64,000 bases of DNA from NCBI GenBank assembly GCA_026874595.1, contig CM049315.1, positions 1,618,501-1,682,500 on the forward strand, given 5' to 3'. Under the pieces are notes generated by a model, which worked only from the letters and a program-made list of their open reading frames with translations, ran no database searches and was not told where the DNA came from. This document shows positions 59,901 through 64,000 of the stretch, piece by piece. The position numbers were made by a program, and so were the translations under genes. Numbering within the stretch: the first letter of the stretch is position 1; the number at the start of each line of letters is the position of its first letter. Source of the DNA: Sipunculus nudus (taxonomy: Eukaryota; Annelida; Sipuncula; Golfingiida; Sipunculidae).

Positions 59901-61175
59901 CGTGTATCCCCTGAAATCAGAGTGGGACGGGTGAAGTGAGGCATGGATTGAGTAACAAGGGGAAATAGAGTGAGGTGTGTTGCATATTAGCATGGATGAC
60001 TACAGCCAAAATGTGTATGTAGGTTGTGGCACCTACCACAAAATCCAGAAAGCTATCAAAGTTGTATACAAATAAAAAAGTCAAACCACTGCTGACATAT
60101 GAGTGATTTTATCCCACGGCAGATAAACAGACGGACCCTGTGCAAAAATGGTTGCAGGTTGCGCCACCAGTTTTGCGTATGATAAAGAGCTATTTGAGAT
60201 CTATACACATGCAAAATTTTGGCCCAATTGGCCAAACGGTTCCTGAGATATGAGCTTGGATGTCTGCAGCGTAAATGTGAATATAGGTGGCGCCACCTGT
60301 CATAAAATCAAGAAAGCTTTCCAAGATGTATAAACCTGCAAAATTTTATGCAGATAAGTCAAACCAGTGCAGAGATGAGTGATTTTATCCCATGGCAGAC
60401 AAACAGACGGACGCTGAGCAAAAACAGTTGCAGGTGGCGCCACAAGTTTTGCGTATGATAAAGAGCTATGTGAGATCTATACACATGCAAAACTTTGGCC
60501 CAATCTGTCAAACATTCCCGAGATATAAGCCTGGATGTCCTGAGTGTAAACATAAATGTAGGTGGCGCCACCTGCCACAAAATCCAGAAAGCTATCCAAG
60601 ATGTATAAACCTGCAAAACTTTAGGCAGATAAGTCCAACCAATGCAGAGATAGGAGTGATTTTATCCCACGGCAGATAAACAGACGGACCCTGTGCAAAA
60701 ATGGTTGCAGGTTGCACCACAAGTTTTGCGTATGATAAAGAGCTATGTGAGATCTATACACATGCAAAATTTCAGGTGGATAAGTCCAACCAATGCAGAG
60801 ATATGAATGATTTTATCCCAAGGCAGATGAACAGATGGACACTGTACAAAAATGGTTGCAGGTGGCGCCACCATTTTTTATGTATGTTATAAAGCTAGCC
60901 AAGGGCTACATTTGTGCAAAAAATTTCGGTCAAACGGTTCCCGAGATATGTGGGTTTATGTGTCATAACAGACGCACAGATGGACGCAGAGTGCAGAGGA
61001 AAGGTCAGAGGTCAAAACAAAATCGGGGCGCAGCAGTTCATATGTGACCCGAACATAATCCCGGGTTTCGTAAAATTCCGCCCAGCGGTTACGGAGGAGT
61101 TCTCCGGACACCTACGCGGCGGCGGCGGCTGGCTGAAAACATAGTATCCGCAAAAAACTGTTTTGGTGGATACAA
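59901..61175 (-). mobile_element. Helentron-like element, TTGTATCC family (minus strand)
   Basis: On the minus strand it starts TTGTATCCACC, folds with GGATAC (61144-61173 region), and has the GCCGCCGCCGCCGC run also seen at the head of the 39544 element. Inside are three to four tandem units of about 280 bp with GGCAGATAAACAGACGGAC, TTTTGCGTATGATAAAGAGC and GGTGGCGCCACC (60286-60297, 60561-60572, 60861-60872). GTATCCCC at 59908-59915 could be the subterminal inverted repeat near its 3' end; no CTAG hairpin end was identified, so the left limit is approximate. Confidence 0.55.
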
Positions 61176-61509
61176 AAATTACCTGTGAATTCATTATGTT
61201 GAAAGGTAGTGGGCCTATAAGCCAAATCTGGAACCATTTTCATACGTTGTCAATAGCTTGAAGGAGCTGGATTATAAGCCAACAGGAGAAACTCGCCATG
61301 GACACCTTACCCAGTATTTAGGCTTTATCAATATTTTTTGCATTTATTTGGATATACCAGCCAGATCTTACTGTGGCACTTGTGTGTTTAAATAGTTTTT
61401 TTCACATTCTGCATCAGTGTTATTATTTTTTTCTGTGAAATTATTACATTTAACCATTATATTTTACTCCAACAGTTAGCATCTTTAAAAAAGCACTATA
61501 CTTTGTTTT
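61176..61509. other. Unique DNA
   Basis: No feature recognised. Confidence 0.6.
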
Positions 61510-62216
61510 TTTAACAAACCTGTGAGCTTATGTGATGGTGTCGCGTCGTCTGTCCCCCGGCGGCTGGCGGCTGTCGTCTGTACGTTAACCCATACTATCT
61601 TGAAAATGGCAGGAGTAAGCATCACCAAATTTTATGCAAACAATTAGTCATCTAAAAAACTGTATCAGATTTTGCTTATTTTTTGGCTAACAGCGAACCT
61701 GTGAGCTTATGCTTAAGCTAACATGCCAATAGGGGAAGATTGTTTGATTTTAGGGTCAAAGGTCAAGGTCACAGTGCCCATCCATTCATATATTAGTTTA
61801 TGGATGATATTTTTGCTTTAGATAGACAAATTGGCTTCAGATTTGATTTAATAATGACCCACTACTCAAGTAAAATGCATTTTGATGTTCAGGGTCTAGA
61901 GATCAAAGTTGAAGATCACAGGAGCCATATCCCTATAAAGATTGTGGATGCAGTGTAATCAAACTTTTCATCCTGAATTTTCGATCTTTCACACATGGCT
62001 TATTGTAGATATGTAGATTTTGAGGTTACCTGGTCAGAGGTCAAGGTTATTTTTTAAAAGACTGTTACAATACCAGTAATCAAAATGCTGCAAGTTCAAG
62101 GTTAATAAGTTCTTATATTTTTTGGTTAAAGTCACAGGACTGTCATTCTGAAAAATTACTTTAAAAATATCCTTACAGACAAGTTCAGATGAGCGTCGAG
62201 ACCCATGGGAACCTAG
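61510..62216 (+). mobile_element. Helentron-like fragment ending CTAG
   Basis: Head-like GTGAGCTTATGTGATGGTGT with GTCGTCTGTCC near 61525-61580, then units with AGGTCAAGGTCACAG, TGGATGATA and GATCTTTCACACATGGCT. It ends GATGAGCGTCGAGACCCATG-GGAACCTAG at 62216, a diverged version of the hairpin end of copy 1, immediately followed by the next element. The left limit is uncertain; it may be composite. Confidence 0.55.
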
Positions 62217-64000
62217 TTAGCTCAGCTGACTTTCAGTCATGCTGGGCTATAGCGATGGGTCTTTGCCGTCGTCCTTCTGTCTGTCCGTCCGTTAGCAGGG
62301 CACAAATGGTAACCGTAGGGGCTAGGGCCATGAACCCTATGCAGTCTTAGAGGTTATAAAAAGATCTCCTTGCAAACCTGAAATTAGGTCACTGCGACCT
62401 ATATTCTCGAAGTTATGGGGTGTGTTTGCACCCCCCAGAAATAACTCTTTGAGACAAAATTTTCATCCAAAACCTTCCATCATTCACATACAGCTCACCT
62501 ACCAACAGGGGAAGAACCATAATTTTTTTGAGGTCAAAAGGTCAAAGGTCAGATCACAGGAGCCTCTTCTTTGAAAAGCCTGTGGATGCATTTTAAGCCA
62601 ACCCTTTCATCCCAATTCTTTGATCTTTCACATATAGCTCACCTACTAAGTTGGAGAAGAATCCTATAGATTTTGAGGTCACAAGGTCAAAGGTCAGGGT
62701 CACAGGATCCACTTCTTTGAAAAGGAGGTGGACACATTTCAAGCTAGACTTTACATTCCAAACCTTCCAGCACTGATATCGCTTCTCTGCCAACAGGGGA
62801 AAAGACCTGTTGATTTTGAGGTCAAAGGTCAAGTTCACAGCACCCACTTCTTGCGTGGAGTCATTTTCAAGCAAACTTTTCAATCTGTACCTTCCATCTG
62901 TCATATATGGCTTACCTAACAATAAGGGAAGAAGCCTATTGATGTTGAGGTCAAAAAGTCAAAGGTCAAGGTCACAATATTTTATTGTTCTAAATGCTTG
63001 TGAGCATAATTCAAGTGTAACTGTTCAACCCAAATCTTCAGTCTTTCACATATGCCACATCTATGCATCACTCAGTTTGACTCAAACTTCATATTTATGG
63101 GTCTTTTTGCTTGAATAAATAACTTATTGATTTTGGGGTCAGTTGGTCAGCAGGTTAAAGGTTGCAGGTCAAAGTTATTCACCCATTGGTTGCCAAGTAA
63201 TTACACCAGATTTAAGTGGTCAGTAGTTACCCATCATTTAGAAAGAATCCAGTTGATATATGGGCAAAAGGCCAAGGTCATAGGTCAGGGATGTTCACAA
63301 TTACTTATTTTATAGACCATCTCTATTTTTCTTGTACATATAACCATCCCACTCCAGCTGGTACATCTGCCTGTGTGGCTGTAATTGTGAGTGACACTGG
63401 TGACATATGACTCCCTTTTGTATCAGCCTATTAAGTGATAAGGCTCAGTGATAAGTACCTCGTTACTTCATAACAAAAACACTGTTGTCAGAATGCTTCA
63501 GCCAGGCATTAAGACTATGAGAGTATAGTATTAAGGTTTAGCTACTGATTTATAAGATGATGGGAACATTTTGCAGTTTATTTTATGGAATCCTAGCAAT
63601 AAACTTAGTTTCCTAGATATCTGAATATTTTAATATATATCACCACATATAAAAGCAAGTGTTTGTTCTCATAATATGTGGATATGTACCTTGATTTAGG
63701 ATGGCTTTTTGTTTTATTTCATGACTCTTAGTCATGCTTTCTGCATTTCTTTTCTTTCAGGTTTGGCAGTTTACCTACCCTGCTGACCCCATTGAAAAGC
63801 AGAGTGATAATAAAAAATATTGGACTTACACTTTTTACAATTGCATATCTATAAATCTGATATGAGGGCCTGGACATGCCTTTTGAATTATTTTGGGCAT
63901 TTATTACTGGATAATTTGCCCCAAGTTTGGTCTCTTATTGGAGAATGGGGGATATCAAATGTCATACTTGTCAGAAATCCATTATGTCTGCCAGTTAGCC
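62217..64000 (+). mobile_element. Helentron-like element, TTAGCTCAGCTGAC family (copy 3, cut by window edge)
   Basis: Starts TTAGCTCAGCTGACTTTCAG directly after CTAG of the preceding element, and follows copies 1 and 2 through the AGGTCA blocks (near 62536, 62690, 62820, 62955) and the long non-coding body to the right edge. More diverged than copies 1 and 2 are from each other. Open frames 62593-63410 are shadows. Confidence 0.75.

Noticed and set aside
60392-60892. Plus-strand frames starting MADKQTDAEQKQLQVAP
   Set aside because: They are translations of the internal tandem units of a transposon; related frames repeat about 280 bp apart.

Overview
The window is nuclear DNA from an animal, most likely a bivalve mollusc. 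This inference rests on short exons with GT-AG introns, AT-rich introns, and dense dispersed repeats of a kind I associate with bivalve genomes (AGCTCAGCTGAC ends, GTCCGTCC runs, arrays of AGGTCAAAGGTCAAGGTCAC). No bacterial operon, phage, CRISPR array or virus was seen. Nearly every long open frame is a shadow of a repeat. Only two genes are recognisable.

Gene 1 (3843-22893, +) is the 3' two thirds of a fatty-acid amide hydrolase (FAAH, amidase-signature family). I reconstructed 12 exons by splice sites, reading phase and family alignment. They join without a frame break into 410 codons plus stop, and carry both catalytic-site serines. The exons with the membrane anchor and the catalytic lysine must lie left of the window, beyond a 71-bp satellite (1-3120). 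The introns hold nested transposons (9889-13510, 13813-15036), a LINE fragment (16776-17350) and about 4.25 kb of a 44-bp satellite (17351-21603).

A tandem segmental duplication of about 7.4 kb follows: copy 1 is 19649-27041 and copy 2 is 27042-34412. The break lies inside the 44-bp satellite. The duplicated unit contains the last two FAAH exons, so a second nearly identical set of terminal exons sits at 29554-29693 and 30155-30271.

From 34413 to 46547 the DNA is intergenic. A chain of nested insertions (35973-41562) holds a 5'-truncated LINE and a Helitron/Helentron-like element inside a second Helentron-like element. Gene 2 begins at 46548 (+): a 44-bp first coding exon reading MSTPARRRLMRDFK, the conserved N terminus of the RAD6-type E2 enzyme UBE2A/UBE2B. 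A full CRE lies upstream and a YY1 motif lies just inside intron 1. No further exon was found up to 64000.

The region 46.6-64 kb is a transposon field. It includes two hAT-type elements with perfect 8-bp target duplications (one nested in a third hAT-like element), a PIF/Harbinger-like element with TTA duplications, a fold-back element built of CGGCCG motifs, a 39-bp minisatellite between long inverted repeats, and further Helentron-like copies running to the right edge.

The most interesting pattern is a set of four dispersed families whose sequences differ but whose architecture is shared: a start in TTAGC or TTGTATCC, GTCCG runs, three or more internal tandem units of about 280-335 bp, GGTGGCGCCACC palindromes, nuclear-receptor-like AGGTCA arrays, and (seen in three of them) a subterminal inverted repeat followed by a hairpin and CTAG/CTTG at the 3' end. 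Empty sites can be reconstructed from other copies in the same window.
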